Shown in pieces: positions 1 through 8,525 of a stretch of 64,000 nt of DNA. Position 1 is the stretch's first letter. Every line of letters starts with the position of its first letter. A program made the position numbers and the translations under genes. The DNA comes from a virus: IMG/VR virus record IMGVR_UViG_3300028394_000070, positions 1 to 64,000 of that record. One strand, 5' to 3'. Below the pieces are notes generated by a model, which was not told the origin of the DNA, did no database searches, and saw nothing but the letters and a program-made list of their open reading frames with translations.

Positions 1-854
1 ACCTTTTCACCGTTTAACATCCACATCCACATTGAGATGGTAGCGTCTACATCGGCTTCTAGGGTCTCTGGGTTTCTGATTGCAAACTTCATGGCTGAAT
101 CACGTAGCTCTTTGGCCATCTCAGTGGTTACTTGAACTCGGTGTAATGTCTTGCCTACAAGTGCATTCAATTTATTGTCTAGCTCTTCGACTGAGGTGCG
201 CTCCCTTTTTTCGAATGCTTGGACCTTTTCTTCTTGTTCTTTATAGTTACCTGCGAACTTATCGCTAAGGTTCTTAATACCGTTCTTTGACTCCTGCTCT
301 AGCTTCTCACGGATCGGGTCTATGATCTCAGCCTTCTTTGCAGCACTTAACATCCTGAAGTCATCTAGTGCCTCCTCGATGTCATCCTCGGACAGCTGAT
401 ATCTCTTAGCAATACCGTTACGGTAATTTGCCTCGTACATCTCGTCCATTGACATCTTGTTGATGTCTTTATATCCACCTGTCAACTCATTAACAAAGGC
501 CATCACATCGTTACCTCCAGACTTTCTGAAGTTGTATGCTGCCTCTACTAGTGGATCTGATGTGAATGAAAGGTAATCAGACTCAATGGCTCTAAGCCGT
601 TCTAGTTCTGACTGGTCTACACTAGACTGATTTGATTCGTTCTCTAGTGGTGCTGAAGATGACTTACCAAAGAATGATGGGGTGATAACCCTGCCATCCA
701 GTTCGTCATCAGAGATATCATCATCATCTGATAATAGTGAAACCTCTGGTTCCCCATCGGTCACTACTACATCTTCCTGTTGATCCAATACCTCATTTTC
801 AGGAGTTTGTTCCACTTCGTTTTCTGTTTCAGTTGTCGTTGCTACTTTGCTCAT
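1..854 (-). CDS. Scaffold-like head assembly protein, partial (C-terminus outside window)
   Basis: The reading frame opens at an ATG at 852-854 and stays open to base 1, giving 284 codons with no stop, so the gene continues past the left edge. The N-terminus is very acidic (a run of D/E around residues 40-55, LLSDDDDISDDELDG) and is followed by a charged, helical region rich in E, K and Q (about residues 120-260). An acidic, helical protein directly after the portal gene is the usual position and composition of a capsid scaffolding protein. It would act inside the procapsid and be followed by the major capsid gene, which is not in the window. The role is inferred from position and composition; no catalytic motif is seen, and a capsid protease is less likely. 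Confidence 0.6.
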   Translation of the reverse strand, partial: MSKVATTTETENEVEQTPENEVLDQQEDVVVTDGEPEVSLLSDDDDISDDELDGRVITPSFFGKSSSAPLENESNQSSVDQSELERLRAIESDYLSFTSDPLVEAAYNFRKSGGNDVMAFVNELTGGYKDINKMSMDEMYEANYRNGIAKRYQLSEDDIEEALDDFRMLSAAKKAEIIDPIREKLEQESKNGIKNLSDKFAGNYKEQEEKVQAFEKRERTSVEELDNKLNALVGKTLHRVQVTTEMAKELRDSAMKFAIRNPETLEADVDATISMWMWMLNGEK

Positions 855-888
855 CGGGTGTAAATTTATGGTTAATTTAATAAAAAAA

Positions 889-896
889 CAAATTTA
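889..896 (-). promoter_or_regulatory. Candidate Bacteroidota -7 box before the scaffold-like gene
   Basis: Read on the minus strand, 896 to 889 is TAAATTTG, a match to the Bacteroidota -7 element TAnnTTTG. It lies in the gap between portal and scaffold-like genes, about 35 bases before the ATG. No TTTG -33 box is seen at the right distance, so this is only a partial promoter match. It could raise expression of scaffold and capsid over the portal. Confidence 0.35.
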
Positions 897-901
897 TTGC
901 T

Positions 902-3190
902 TTACATAGGAGGTTGTGGAGGTTCTGGTGCTGATGGAGTTCCTTCCATCGGACCTTTTGATTCCAAATCCATAGCCTTAGCTGCTAGCTTTGTATCGTT
1001 ATTTACCTGCGTTGCATACTCCTTACTTTCAAGATTAGACTCTTGCATGTCAGCTTGTGCATCCAACTGTTGTTGTTGCATCATCATCTGCTGTTGCTGT
1101 TGCATTTCCTGCTGCTCTGCTGCCTCACGTTTCGCTTTGTTAACAATATAGTTAATAGCATTCTTAAGTCCTGTCTTAGTAGGCTGAGAAGATAAGTCAA
1201 CCATCATCTCTAGAGCAGCTAGGTTTCCTGTAGGTATAATTGTTTGAGCTAACATCATCAACTCTTTACGCTCAGTCTGGTCTATGTTATCTAGTATGTC
1301 AACTATTACAGAAAGATCCTCAAAACGTGCATCAGCTGACAACTCCAATAGATAAAGCGTTCTTGGGTTAAATAACTCCTTAGCTGCCTCCTGCCCTTCT
1401 TTAGATGTATAATATTTCTTCGCAGCATTAATTGCGTATTGTAAAACATTCGCTAAGAACTGTATGTGCGTTTGTGTATCGTTAATGATACTCATAGTCG
1501 CCTGTGATATAGCAGCCTGCTGTGTACCATAGCCTGTATATGTCTGCTGTGTACCCATCACGATAGGTGAAGTGTTGTACATATCGTTCATCAGACGCTC
1601 TTCCTCTTGCTTTAGGTTAATTAAAGCAGATACGTCAGCATCCATTGTAAAGTCGGCATATTGTACTAGCGTTGCTCTAGTTGGATCCCCTGGTTCTGTA
1701 CTAGCTAGGTTAACAACGCTAAATCCTAGTTTCTTGAAATCTTCTTCCAGATCTAGTGCGCTCATACCCTGTAGCTGTGAACCGTCAATGATCGGAACTT
1801 TACCGTGAGCCTTAGCCATCTTATCTCTGATACGTAACGAGATAGCATCATGCATATCCTGATGTGCTTTTAGCCTATCTACTACAGATTTACTAGTCCC
1901 ACCTACCATGTTAGGGCAGATAATATGCAGTGGGAACAATGGTTGTTTCTTGTCTGACGGATGATATACGATATCATCACAGAACTTATTGTCACGTACG
2001 TACTTGTTTCCTATAAGAGATCCCTGACGTGGAACGGTTAAGAAGAACTCACCTGCTCTAGGGTCATCTTTCTTAAGTATCTTATATTCATAAGGTACTT
2101 TAATCTTTCCATTAGCATCTCTCTTGTATACGAATCTAGTGTCCACTAGCTGCATCCAATACATGGTAACAACAGCCATCTGGCGATTTGTTGGTGACCA
2201 CCATCTGAAATTGATTGGGTCAGAGAAACTATTAAATGGAGCCATGAACGTATTCAGTCCTCCTGCGTTTGCTAGTATCTCTTCTCTCTCTATTTCGTTG
2301 AATGGATATCGTTCAAATATTTCCTCTGGAGTCATGTACTCAATCATCCCACGGAAACGAGCCATAGAGTTAAGGTCGTCGTCAACTCGGTTGTCTATGA
2401 TTAGCTGATACCCAGGGATAGTCTGTATGTCAATACGACCATTTAGAAGTCTAACAATCATACCCGAATAACGACCGACCTTAGTATCGAAATAGCTTCT
2501 TATGCTTTTTGTTGTGAAGTCATTATCCCTAGTAATCATCTCGATAAGATCATTACCTAGTTTTTCTGATGATTCAAATGGTGTCTCCTCCATATACTTA
2601 TGGATTGACTCTTTTGACTCCATCTTTTGTTCAGGCATTGGATCTAACCTGACTTCAGACGTTTCTTCTATTATATTAAATAAGTCTTTGTTATCATACT
2701 TCAACATAGCTAGACTCATCATCACATATCTTCTGCCTGCTGCTTCTTTTGACAAAGAACGTGTTCTTAACTTCGCTCCTCTGATAACCTGTGCGTATGA
2801 ACCCTTTAAGTATTCTATGATCTGGTAGATCTTCTGTCCAGGAATAAACGGAGCAGGTATCTCATCACCACTAACCGTCTTGGATAAGAACGAGTAGTTA
2901 AAGTTGATCTGTTCTCCATTATAGTATCTATAGTTTTCAAGTATCTGTATGACTGGTGCGAAGCTTCTATTGTATAAAGCAGACTTAACTGATGCCTGCT
3001 GCTGGTAGAAGCTGTCGTAGAATTCGTTAGGTCTGTTGTAGAACGTACTACAATACCTAATCATCTGTCTATCGTAACGGTCCCAACCACCATACTCCTC
3101 AAGAATTTGATTTTCGGTCATATCTTGTCTCGGAGGCTGGTAGCTAATTACGTCCGCTGCCTGTGTATTTGTAGAATTTTTCTTCGCCAT
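902..3190 (-). CDS. Portal protein
   Basis: This 762-residue protein sits between the packaging genes and the scaffold-like gene, the standard place for the portal that forms the dodecameric DNA channel at the capsid vertex. The length fits the large portals (700-800 aa) of podoviruses and crAss-like phages. The central part is mixed and the C-terminus is a glutamine/methionine-rich helical tail (residues about 680-720, MQQQQQMMMQQQQ) followed by a P/E-rich end, as in portals with a long barrel helix. The ATG at 3188-3190 is preceded by AAGGA inside a small hairpin. The call rests on position, size and helix-rich composition. Confidence 0.75.
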   Translation of the reverse strand: MAKKNSTNTQAADVISYQPPRQDMTENQILEEYGGWDRYDRQMIRYCSTFYNRPNEFYDSFYQQQASVKSALYNRSFAPVIQILENYRYYNGEQINFNYSFLSKTVSGDEIPAPFIPGQKIYQIIEYLKGSYAQVIRGAKLRTRSLSKEAAGRRYVMMSLAMLKYDNKDLFNIIEETSEVRLDPMPEQKMESKESIHKYMEETPFESSEKLGNDLIEMITRDNDFTTKSIRSYFDTKVGRYSGMIVRLLNGRIDIQTIPGYQLIIDNRVDDDLNSMARFRGMIEYMTPEEIFERYPFNEIEREEILANAGGLNTFMAPFNSFSDPINFRWWSPTNRQMAVVTMYWMQLVDTRFVYKRDANGKIKVPYEYKILKKDDPRAGEFFLTVPRQGSLIGNKYVRDNKFCDDIVYHPSDKKQPLFPLHIICPNMVGGTSKSVVDRLKAHQDMHDAISLRIRDKMAKAHGKVPIIDGSQLQGMSALDLEEDFKKLGFSVVNLASTEPGDPTRATLVQYADFTMDADVSALINLKQEEERLMNDMYNTSPIVMGTQQTYTGYGTQQAAISQATMSIINDTQTHIQFLANVLQYAINAAKKYYTSKEGQEAAKELFNPRTLYLLELSADARFEDLSVIVDILDNIDQTERKELMMLAQTIIPTGNLAALEMMVDLSSQPTKTGLKNAINYIVNKAKREAAEQQEMQQQQQMMMQQQQLDAQADMQESNLESKEYATQVNNDTKLAAKAMDLESKGPMEGTPSAPEPPQPPM

Positions 3191-3192
3191 TT

Positions 3193-3220
3193 TTGTAATC
3201 CTTTACAAGGACCAAATATA
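3193..3220 (-). promoter_or_regulatory. Portal leader: hairpin with the ribosome site in its loop, plus a -7 box
   Basis: On the minus strand the portal leader reads TTGTAA-AGGA-TTACAA (plus positions 3208-3193), a perfect 6-bp stem whose 4-base loop is the Shine-Dalgarno-like AGGA, three bases before the ATG. Just upstream, 3220-3213 is TATATTTG, matching the Bacteroidota -7 consensus TAnnTTTG; no clear -33 box is seen. The arrangement suggests a separate transcript start for the portal and possible control of its translation. Confidence 0.4.
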
Positions 3221-3250
3221 CATTTTATTGCTTATAATCAGAAGCTAAGA

Positions 3251-3709
3251 TCACTTCACGTATCGCCTACAGAATTCAGCTATTAGGAAAGCGTCTGCGT
3301 TCCAAAGGGTTACCTTCTGGTCTGGAAATAATTCTTGCGCCCTAGCTTTTAGTCTATTCTTCCACTGTGTACCCGACTCAGTCTTTTCTTTTTTGAGCAT
3401 ATACATCTTCATCCATGTCTGTGGTGTCACGTCCTGGAATGGTATCTTAGCTACCGTTAGGCACGTCTCTAGCACTCCGATGTTGTATCCGAAGGTAAAG
3501 TTAGCCTTACCTCCATTAACAGGCTGAGAATGCACCTTTTCCTTTATAAGGAATATCTGGCCTTCCATCTTCTTTATTGCCATCATCTTCTCGATGAAGT
3601 CAACTCGGTTGTCTGGGGTCTTGAACACAGACAATACATTTTGGTCCTGATCGATGATAACAAATCCTCCAGACTGACCTGGGTCGCATCCTATGAATAC
3701 TTTTCTCAT
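3251..3709 (-). CDS. RuvC-like Holliday junction resolvase
   Basis: The 152-aa protein has the RuvC/RNase H-fold order of acidic residues: D9 in strand 1 (GCDPGQSGG), E57 in IKEKVHS, and D139 in the C-terminal NADAFLIAEF helix, the usual (D/A)DA-L-IA signature. Length and the short basic stretch K-R-L-K-A before LFPD are as in phage resolvases. Such enzymes cut four-way or branched junctions and are often placed next to the terminase to clear branches before packaging. The stop overlaps the next portal-side gap by no genes, and the start overlaps the upstream gene by ATGA (3706-3709), so the two are translationally coupled. Confidence 0.85.
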   Translation of the reverse strand: MRKVFIGCDPGQSGGFVIIDQDQNVLSVFKTPDNRVDFIEKMMAIKKMEGQIFLIKEKVHSQPVNGGKANFTFGYNIGVLETCLTVAKIPFQDVTPQTWMKMYMLKKEKTESGTQWKNRLKARAQELFPDQKVTLWNADAFLIAEFCRRYVK

Positions 3710-4080
3710 CTTCCCATCGGCTTTAATAGCTCCTTACCATAAAGTTTTTTTATGCTATACTCAAGGAGTATGTCATATTTCTCTCTCATGGTCATAGACT
3801 CTTCACCACCTAGCAAGTACATCACTTGATTTCTTTGGTCTCTGTCTAGGTAGAATATTGTTTTAACAGACCTTCCTGATAGCTCAGATGTCTCGATTTT
3901 ATCCCCAGGCTTGATGTTAGATATAGCGTATATGACTAGGTCTTGATATAACTCAGGAATCCTTTTCTTCTCTCCTGACTCGATCAGGATGCTATCACAT
4001 ATGTTTCGTATTGTAAGATGAATCTCAACAGGGGAGTCATAGTTTACATTTAAAAATCTTCTATCCATGCCGACAAACAT
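3706..4080 (-). CDS. Hypothetical protein coupled to the resolvase gene
   Basis: A 124-aa protein with no motif I recognise. It is mixed alpha/beta in composition and has a charged C-terminus. Two starts are possible: the ATG at 4078-4080 and an internal ATG four codons later (4066-4068). It is the first gene after the terminator at 4095-4132 and overlaps the resolvase gene by four bases, so both probably form one unit with it. On the minus strand TATGTTTG (4081-4074) overlaps the first ATG and resembles a -7 box, which would favour the second start, but a -33 box is lacking. Confidence 0.7.
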   Translation of the reverse strand: MFVGMDRRFLNVNYDSPVEIHLTIRNICDSILIESGEKKRIPELYQDLVIYAISNIKPGDKIETSELSGRSVKTIFYLDRDQRNQVMYLLGGEESMTMREKYDILLEYSIKKLYGKELLKPMGR

Positions 4081-4094
4081 ACATAAAATTTTTT

Positions 4095-4132
4095 TATTAA
4101 AAAAAAATTGCCGACCCTTTCAAGTCGGCAAT
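4095..4132 (-). terminator. Rho-independent terminator after the TerL gene cluster
   Basis: Bases 4107-4115 (ATTGCCGAC) and 4124-4132 (GTCGGCAAT) form a perfect 9-bp stem with an 8-base loop. On the minus strand the stem is followed at once by a run of nine T (plus 4107-4099). It lies in the only gap in the packaging cluster and separates the TerL transcript from resolvase, portal and scaffold. Confidence 0.85.
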
Positions 4133-4175
4133 CTCAAAACCAATCAGTCCACCCTGAGCAAGTAGATGGACAAAT

Positions 4176-4511
4176 CTATGATATTTTTTTGAAAAAGTAA
4201 CCTAGTCTAGCTAATCTATTTTTGACACCGTCTTTACTAGTACCGTCATAGAACAACATCTCGATCCTAGTCTGGTGACCATAGAAAACTACCATGCAGT
4301 ATTTCTTACCTTTCTCGTTTTCTTGTAGTGGATGTATCTTAAACGAGTACTCTATGTCCATGCCGTCCTTACCCTTAAACAGATTATATTTAACCTCCTT
4401 AGGTTCAGAGAGTGTCTTGGCTGGTGTAGCGTTACTGATTACCTCAGTTTCACTCGAATACGAATCGAATTGATTTTGGTTCACGATAGCAGACTTTACC
4501 TTGTTTGTCAA
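4176..4511 (-). CDS. Hypothetical protein, last gene before the terminator
   Basis: A 111-aa reading frame with no ATG near its 5' end; it opens with TTG (4509-4511), and an in-frame GTG at 4482-4484 is an alternative that reduces overlap with the upstream gene from 62 to 35 bases. The product has a lysine-rich, strand-rich second half (residues 40-100). No family is recognised. It ends about 40 bases before the terminator, so it closes the TerL transcription unit. Confidence 0.55.
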   Translation of the reverse strand: MTNKVKSAIVNQNQFDSYSSETEVISNATPAKTLSEPKEVKYNLFKGKDGMDIEYSFKIHPLQENEKGKKYCMVVFYGHQTRIEMLFYDGTSKDGVKNRLARLGYFFKKIS

Positions 4512-4665
4512 TTATCACAGCAACCAAACCTACTGCATTCACTCCCTCTGGCTTAAACTCAGCGAATCTCATAAAGTACCCTATCTCTGTCACCTTATCG
4601 TTAGTAGTATAAACTACTTTCTGCGACTGTGACCTCAAGTCATTTATGATAAAACTATCTTCCAT
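4450..4665 (-). CDS. Hypothetical small protein downstream of TerL
   Basis: A 71-aa protein whose ATG (4663-4665) lies inside the last codons of the TerL gene (11-base overlap), indicating translational coupling. It looks like a short beta-rich domain (VGLVAVIIDKQGKVCY). No family is recognised. Confidence 0.6.
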   Translation of the reverse strand: MEDSFIINDLRSQSQKVVYTTNDKVTEIGYFMRFAEFKPEGVNAVGLVAVIIDKQGKVCYREPKSIRFVFE

Positions 4666-6541
4666 GGTTGAACGAATCTATTCGATTTAAATGGCTGTTA
4701 TCATCGTCGCTAATATACACCTTCTTTCTTTCGACAATCCGCTCTCCGTTTTTTATTGTTACCACAATCGTCTCTCTAGCAACGGTATTCATATTTGCTT
4801 TCTTGGCAAGACGCTCATAGTAATCCCTAGCGTATAGCAGGAACGATACCCAGGCATCGGCAACGTCAGTGTTCTCGATGATGAAAACCTTGATCTCATC
4901 GATCAGCCTTTTAAAATATATCCTGTCAGAGTATTTAGTAATATATGTTACTAGCTCTGCATTAGCTAGTATGGAAGAGTGTGCGTCCTTGTACCACCCG
5001 TGCTTAATACGCTTGTCGTATCCAGAGCTTCCTAGGAACTTAGGTTGAGGTGCTAGTAAGTTAGCATAGCCATAGTTCTTGATCTTGTCGATCAGAGTCC
5101 CTCCCCTGTTACGCTCGATAAGCACACATGCGTTGTTATAATATTTTAGTAGCAATAACATCTTACTTGCAGCTAAGTCAGCGTCGTGTGTCCTTTCAGA
5201 GTAATATGCATGCATCTTCATCTCTAGCAAACTGCCTATAACTAGAGCGTTCTCAGATCGTCTGTATGTGATGTCGTCAGTCTGTCCAAATGGGATAGGG
5301 TCATTACCTGCTCCATACGCAACATCTTTAGTAGGATGGTCTAGTATATAGAAATCACCAGTTGAGTTGTTCACACGGGCTGTAATGCCCCCTCTGTTGT
5401 CTTCTATCAGATCGAATCTATTCACAGGGTAGTTCTCCTTAGTAATCCTCATCGAAGCAGTCTGGATCATCTCCATCACATCCTCTGTAAATACACCCTG
5501 TGTGTTAACATCAAACACCTCCTCGATGGTCAGTGGATATGCCTTGATGAACTGTAATAGCTTCTTCTTGTTCTTAGCCTTCTCAAACCTGCCACGCATG
5601 GTCATGATCCAATCGAAAGCAGCCTTCTCATTACTCCTACCGTTAGGACAGAAGTTAAGCATCTTTCCTGTTGGTCTACCATCCTCGTCAAGTTCTGGCG
5701 CATCTACAATGCACAATGTCCCAGGGATAAATATGGTTCGCACCATGTTATTCTCTGCATCTAGCCAATACTCCTGCATCTTACTAGCACCTTCCGTAGA
5801 AGCTACACCGCAACTACCTCCTAGCACTACTGGATTAATCTTCCTGAATCCGTCCTGTAGCGATGCCTGTGTGGAGGCAACAACCATGTCTGGACGTGGA
5901 TGGAGGAATACCTCATCGATGAATGCCGTGGTAGCACGGTAAGCCTCGAACGCTGTAGCATCCTTAGGAGACTCGGTAGTCTGGATGCAAAGGATCTTAG
6001 AGTTTAGACCTGTGATGTCGTTACCCACCTTCTTGCCGAAGTGTAGGTATCCATGCTGCCTAGAGGAGACAATGGACGGCTTAATCTTCTCCTGCATCTC
6101 AGAATAGAACACCATAGCCTTGTCCTTATACAACTCCTCTAGTCGGTTCTTATCGGCAGATGTGATCAGGTTTGTGGATCCTGGATAGGTGATGGAAGCA
6201 TGCATGGGGATGGCAGCTCCGAAGATACTAGACAATGCAAATCCCCTTCGCTTGGCAATGAACAAGTCCTCCATTGTCCTACGGCACTCGTTGTACTCCT
6301 CAAATACTAGCATATCACCATCCCTTACAGAAGGTCTAACGTACTTGTTGGAAGCGTTCTTGTATGTACCCTGGGTGATGGTAAAGTAGTGCTGACCAGT
6401 AAGACCACCAAATCCTGTCTCCCATCTATTACGTTCCCTGTCCCACCATGCTGCCTCTTCAGACTTAGTCCTAAAGGTAGGCATCCCGTCCCATTCAAAG
6501 ATGGGCTTCTCTTTCATTCCTGACGTTATGATATTGATCAT
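4655..6541 (-). CDS. terL: Terminase large subunit (TerL)
   Basis: A 628-aa packaging motor. The ATPase half carries a deviant Walker A with arginines (K97-R-R-G-F-A-L-S105), a known TerL style, and a Walker B ending in the catalytic pair D209-E210 (TTAFIDE). The nuclease half has the RNase H-like acidic residues: D414 in GAGNDPI, an acidic residue in VLIERNRGG near 478, and D near 570 in VADAWVSFLL. It would bind the portal, pump DNA into the procapsid and cut concatemers. Its start overlaps the upstream gene by four bases (ATGA-type). Confidence 0.92.
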   Translation of the reverse strand: MINIITSGMKEKPIFEWDGMPTFRTKSEEAAWWDRERNRWETGFGGLTGQHYFTITQGTYKNASNKYVRPSVRDGDMLVFEEYNECRRTMEDLFIAKRRGFALSSIFGAAIPMHASITYPGSTNLITSADKNRLEELYKDKAMVFYSEMQEKIKPSIVSSRQHGYLHFGKKVGNDITGLNSKILCIQTTESPKDATAFEAYRATTAFIDEVFLHPRPDMVVASTQASLQDGFRKINPVVLGGSCGVASTEGASKMQEYWLDAENNMVRTIFIPGTLCIVDAPELDEDGRPTGKMLNFCPNGRSNEKAAFDWIMTMRGRFEKAKNKKKLLQFIKAYPLTIEEVFDVNTQGVFTEDVMEMIQTASMRITKENYPVNRFDLIEDNRGGITARVNNSTGDFYILDHPTKDVAYGAGNDPIPFGQTDDITYRRSENALVIGSLLEMKMHAYYSERTHDADLAASKMLLLLKYYNNACVLIERNRGGTLIDKIKNYGYANLLAPQPKFLGSSGYDKRIKHGWYKDAHSSILANAELVTYITKYSDRIYFKRLIDEIKVFIIENTDVADAWVSFLLYARDYYERLAKKANMNTVARETIVVTIKNGERIVERKKVYISDDDNSHLNRIDSFNHGR

Positions 6542-6951
6542 CGTACCTGCTTTGTTATTAAGTAATTCTCTTGCCTAAACCCTAGTGGCCTCAGGATCGA
6601 ATTTACGTATTCTGAACCTAACTTCTCTATGCACTTGGCTAGCTCTAGCACAAACTCCCAGTATGCCGTCTCGTTCTGCTCCCTCTTAAGTTCACTACAC
6701 TCCATTATCTCATACATCTCATTGTCAATGTACAATCTTTTTAATCTATTCAGGTTAAGCATGATTAGTGTCTCGTCTAGTGTGAGCGGACGGTCCTCGT
6801 GCCATAACTCTTCTGGGGTTAGGTCTGCCTTCTTGCCTACATATCTCAGGGCATTCACGTCAGCTATCTCGTACTGCATGATTCGCCTAACGAATGGGCA
6901 GTTAGATGCTAGTGCCTTCCTTACAGTATTTCCACCTTCCTTGGTCTCCAT
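6538..6951 (-). CDS. Hypothetical protein upstream of TerL
   Basis: The frame is open to 7101, but the ATG at 6949-6951 (METKEGG) is the likely start because a longer form would overlap the upstream gene by 180 bases; the chosen start overlaps it by 31. The product is 137 aa, helical and charged. No family is recognised. Its stop overlaps the TerL ATG, so it belongs to the packaging operon and could be a packaging accessory protein. Confidence 0.6.
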   Translation of the reverse strand: METKEGGNTVRKALASNCPFVRRIMQYEIADVNALRYVGKKADLTPEELWHEDRPLTLDETLIMLNLNRLKRLYIDNEMYEIMECSELKREQNETAYWEFVLELAKCIEKLGSEYVNSILRPLGFRQENYLITKQVR

Positions 6952-7292
6952 GTCATTGTGTTTTCTATCTCCTGCACACTTGTTGCCATGAGATGTGGGT
7001 TCTTTACAAACTTCTTCTTTAGGTACGGAGCCATCTCCTTGTACAGCTCCCTGCGGTTCTCGTAAGGCATGAACTCGATGGTAGACATAAACAGCCTGCA
7101 TGCGATCACCTGGTTGCCGTTGTGGTCTATGTAGCTCATGTATGCGAATAGGTACTTGTCGTCTAGGATATAGAACCCGTATATCTCAAACAGGTGATGT
7201 ATCATCTGCCTGATCTGGTTAGGGGTCAGTCTCTTCGGAGCCTTCTCCTTGGGTTCCTTTATTTGGACCCTTTCCTCTTGTCGTTTGCCCAT
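6921..7292 (-). CDS. Hypothetical basic protein in the packaging operon
   Basis: A 123-aa protein with a lysine/arginine/glutamate-rich N-terminus (residues 1-25) followed by a compact region (residues 26-110) rich in tyrosine and phenylalanine. No catalytic motif is seen. It overlaps its upstream neighbour by 34 bases, in line with coupled expression. It may bind nucleic acid through the basic leader, but that is a guess. Confidence 0.6.
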   Translation of the reverse strand: MGKRQEERVQIKEPKEKAPKRLTPNQIRQMIHHLFEIYGFYILDDKYLFAYMSYIDHNGNQVIACRLFMSTIEFMPYENRRELYKEMAPYLKKKFVKNPHLMATSVQEIENTMTWRPRKVEIL

Positions 7293-7678
7293 GTGTCAGA
7301 TAATGATTCGTTAGACAATCCTGTCTCGTCGTCCTCGCTAAATAGGTCGTTACGCATGCTGATCAGGTCAGCATTTATCTTAGGGATAGACTGCACAACC
7401 TTCAAGATCGCATCAAACTCCTTCTCCTTGTTGTTGTCTAGCAACTTTGGTCTTTCTTCCTTAGGTAAGGCTGCTATCTCCTTGAGTGAGTCGTTAAGGA
7501 AACCTAGCGTTTCGTTAATGGTCTGATAGCTTTCGATATGCGCCCTGCTGAATATTGTCTTGATGATATGTAGCGCACTCCATACCACTGGATGCTGCTC
7601 TGCTAAGGCTTCTAGAGTTTCCCAGTCTTCTTTGCTGAATCCTGATCCGTTGATACCTGTCGGTTTCTTCTTTGCCAT
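7259..7678 (-). CDS. Candidate terminase small subunit
   Basis: A 139-aa, mostly helical protein two genes upstream of TerL. Small terminase subunits are typically 130-180 aa, helical, oligomeric and placed just before TerL; this is the best candidate by size and composition, with acidic C-terminus (residues 110-130) and basic tip (NDKRKGSK). I see no clear helix-turn-helix, so the call is positional. The gene starts at the ATG 7676-7678 and overlaps the upstream gene by 67 bases. Confidence 0.4.
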   Translation of the reverse strand: MAKKKPTGINGSGFSKEDWETLEALAEQHPVVWSALHIIKTIFSRAHIESYQTINETLGFLNDSLKEIAALPKEERPKLLDNNKEKEFDAILKVVQSIPKINADLISMRNDLFSEDDETGLSNESLSDTWANDKRKGSK

Positions 7679-7905
7679 ATTTTTTCTAGTCTTAAGTAAA
7701 CATTGCTACTATATATGATACCGCCCTCAGCCTCAACCTTTAGCAGGTGGGCTGTGTCGATATGCTTGGTCCTTAGTTTATTCAAAATATCTTCAACAAC
7801 CTCCGACATCTGTTTAGTTGTCGTAACAACTATACAGTGCCTGACTCCAAAGACAGACACTGTTACAGCTAAGGTCCTACTCAGGTTTGATTTTATACTA
7901 GCCAT
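7612..7905 (-). CDS. Hypothetical protein
   Basis: Starting from the ATG at 7903-7905 (MASIKSN) the product is 97 aa. The N-terminal half is strand-rich (TVSVFGVRHCIVVTTT) and the C-terminus is basic. A TTG two codons upstream is possible but less likely. The AT-rich gap before it (7906-7927) has an inverted AT stretch but no convincing promoter. No family is recognised. Confidence 0.6.
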   Translation of the reverse strand: MASIKSNLSRTLAVTVSVFGVRHCIVVTTTKQMSEVVEDILNKLRTKHIDTAHLLKVEAEGGIIYSSNVYLRLEKIWQRRNRQVSTDQDSAKKTGKL

Positions 7906-7927
7906 GTGCAAAAATATAAAAATTTTT

Positions 7928-8131
7928 TTATATTATAAGGTCATCTATTACTATTCCTTGTTGCTCGCACTCTTTTAGGATCTTGTCATATAACTCAGCG
8001 AAGTTATTACATCTATGGCCGTTATTAATAAGCTCCCATATCACTAGTGCCATACCAGTGGAGTGGATACATCTCTTGTGCGCCATCGCATCATCAGGGT
8101 CATTTAAGTCGAATGTTAGTCTTGCTTTCAT
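7928..8131 (-). CDS. Small conserved-looking phage protein
   Basis: A 67-aa protein beginning MKARLTFDLNDPDDAMAHKR, a style (short strand, acidic turn, helix with ALVIWEL) that I have seen in small proteins of many phages next to replication or packaging genes; function unknown. It overlaps the upstream gene by ATGA (8128-8131). Confidence 0.65.
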   Translation of the reverse strand: MKARLTFDLNDPDDAMAHKRCIHSTGMALVIWELINNGHRCNNFAELYDKILKECEQQGIVIDDLII

Positions 8132-8319
8132 TTGTTGTATTCTTTATAGTTAAATTCATATCCGTCAATCTTACCTTCTTTGTAAGCATCTTTTTTCTGT
8201 TCACTCTCCATCTTTAAGGCTTGCTGGAATATCTCCTCTTTATGCCAGATAAATAATCCATTCCATGAGGCTGAGTTAACCTGCTCTATAAGCCATTCGG
8301 TTGCTGTTTGCTTTTTCAT
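8128..8319 (-). CDS. Small protein with an EWL motif (paralogue of 8515-8736)
   Basis: A 63-aa protein starting MKKQTATEWLIEQV. The same opening (KKQTAVEWLVEQL) and a similar middle (helix with Q-A-x-x-M-E-x-x-Q) occur in the protein at 8515-8736, so the two are likely duplicates. Proteins of this shape are frequent in Bacteroidota phages; function unknown. Confidence 0.65.
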   Translation of the reverse strand: MKKQTATEWLIEQVNSASWNGLFIWHKEEIFQQALKMESEQKKDAYKEGKIDGYEFNYKEYNK

Positions 8320-8321
8320 AG

Positions 8322-8525
8322 TTAATATTTTAGTTCATTAACCATTAAAGGAGCAAATGCTAAATAGCAAAAAGCAAAAAATACCATCTCACCTCTCCAA
8401 AGTTGCGACCACATAAATGGGTTTGCTTCTGATTTTATAAATGCAATTGCTACATAAAGAAATCCAATCCAAATTAATAGTCCTATAAAAACTATTCCTA
8501 TTGCTTTTAATGTTTTAGTTTCCAT
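8322..8525 (-). CDS. Small membrane protein with two helices
   Basis: A 67-aa protein with two hydrophobic segments, residues about 8-30 (IGIVFIGLLIWIGFLYVAIAF) and 45-63, joined by a short polar loop. It lies between two paralogous EWL-motif genes. It could be an inner-membrane accessory protein; function unknown. Confidence 0.6.
   Translation of the reverse strand: METKTLKAIGIVFIGLLIWIGFLYVAIAFIKSEANPFMWSQLWRGEMVFFAFCYLAFAPLMVNELKY

Noticed and set aside
4074-4081. TATGTTTG on the minus strand as a promoter for the gene at 3706-4080.
   Set aside because: It overlaps the start codon and has no -33 box; noted in the gene entry but not called.
6952-7101. Longer N-terminus of the gene before TerL.
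   Set aside because: It would overlap the upstream gene by 180 bases; the internal ATG at 6949-6951 is more plausible.
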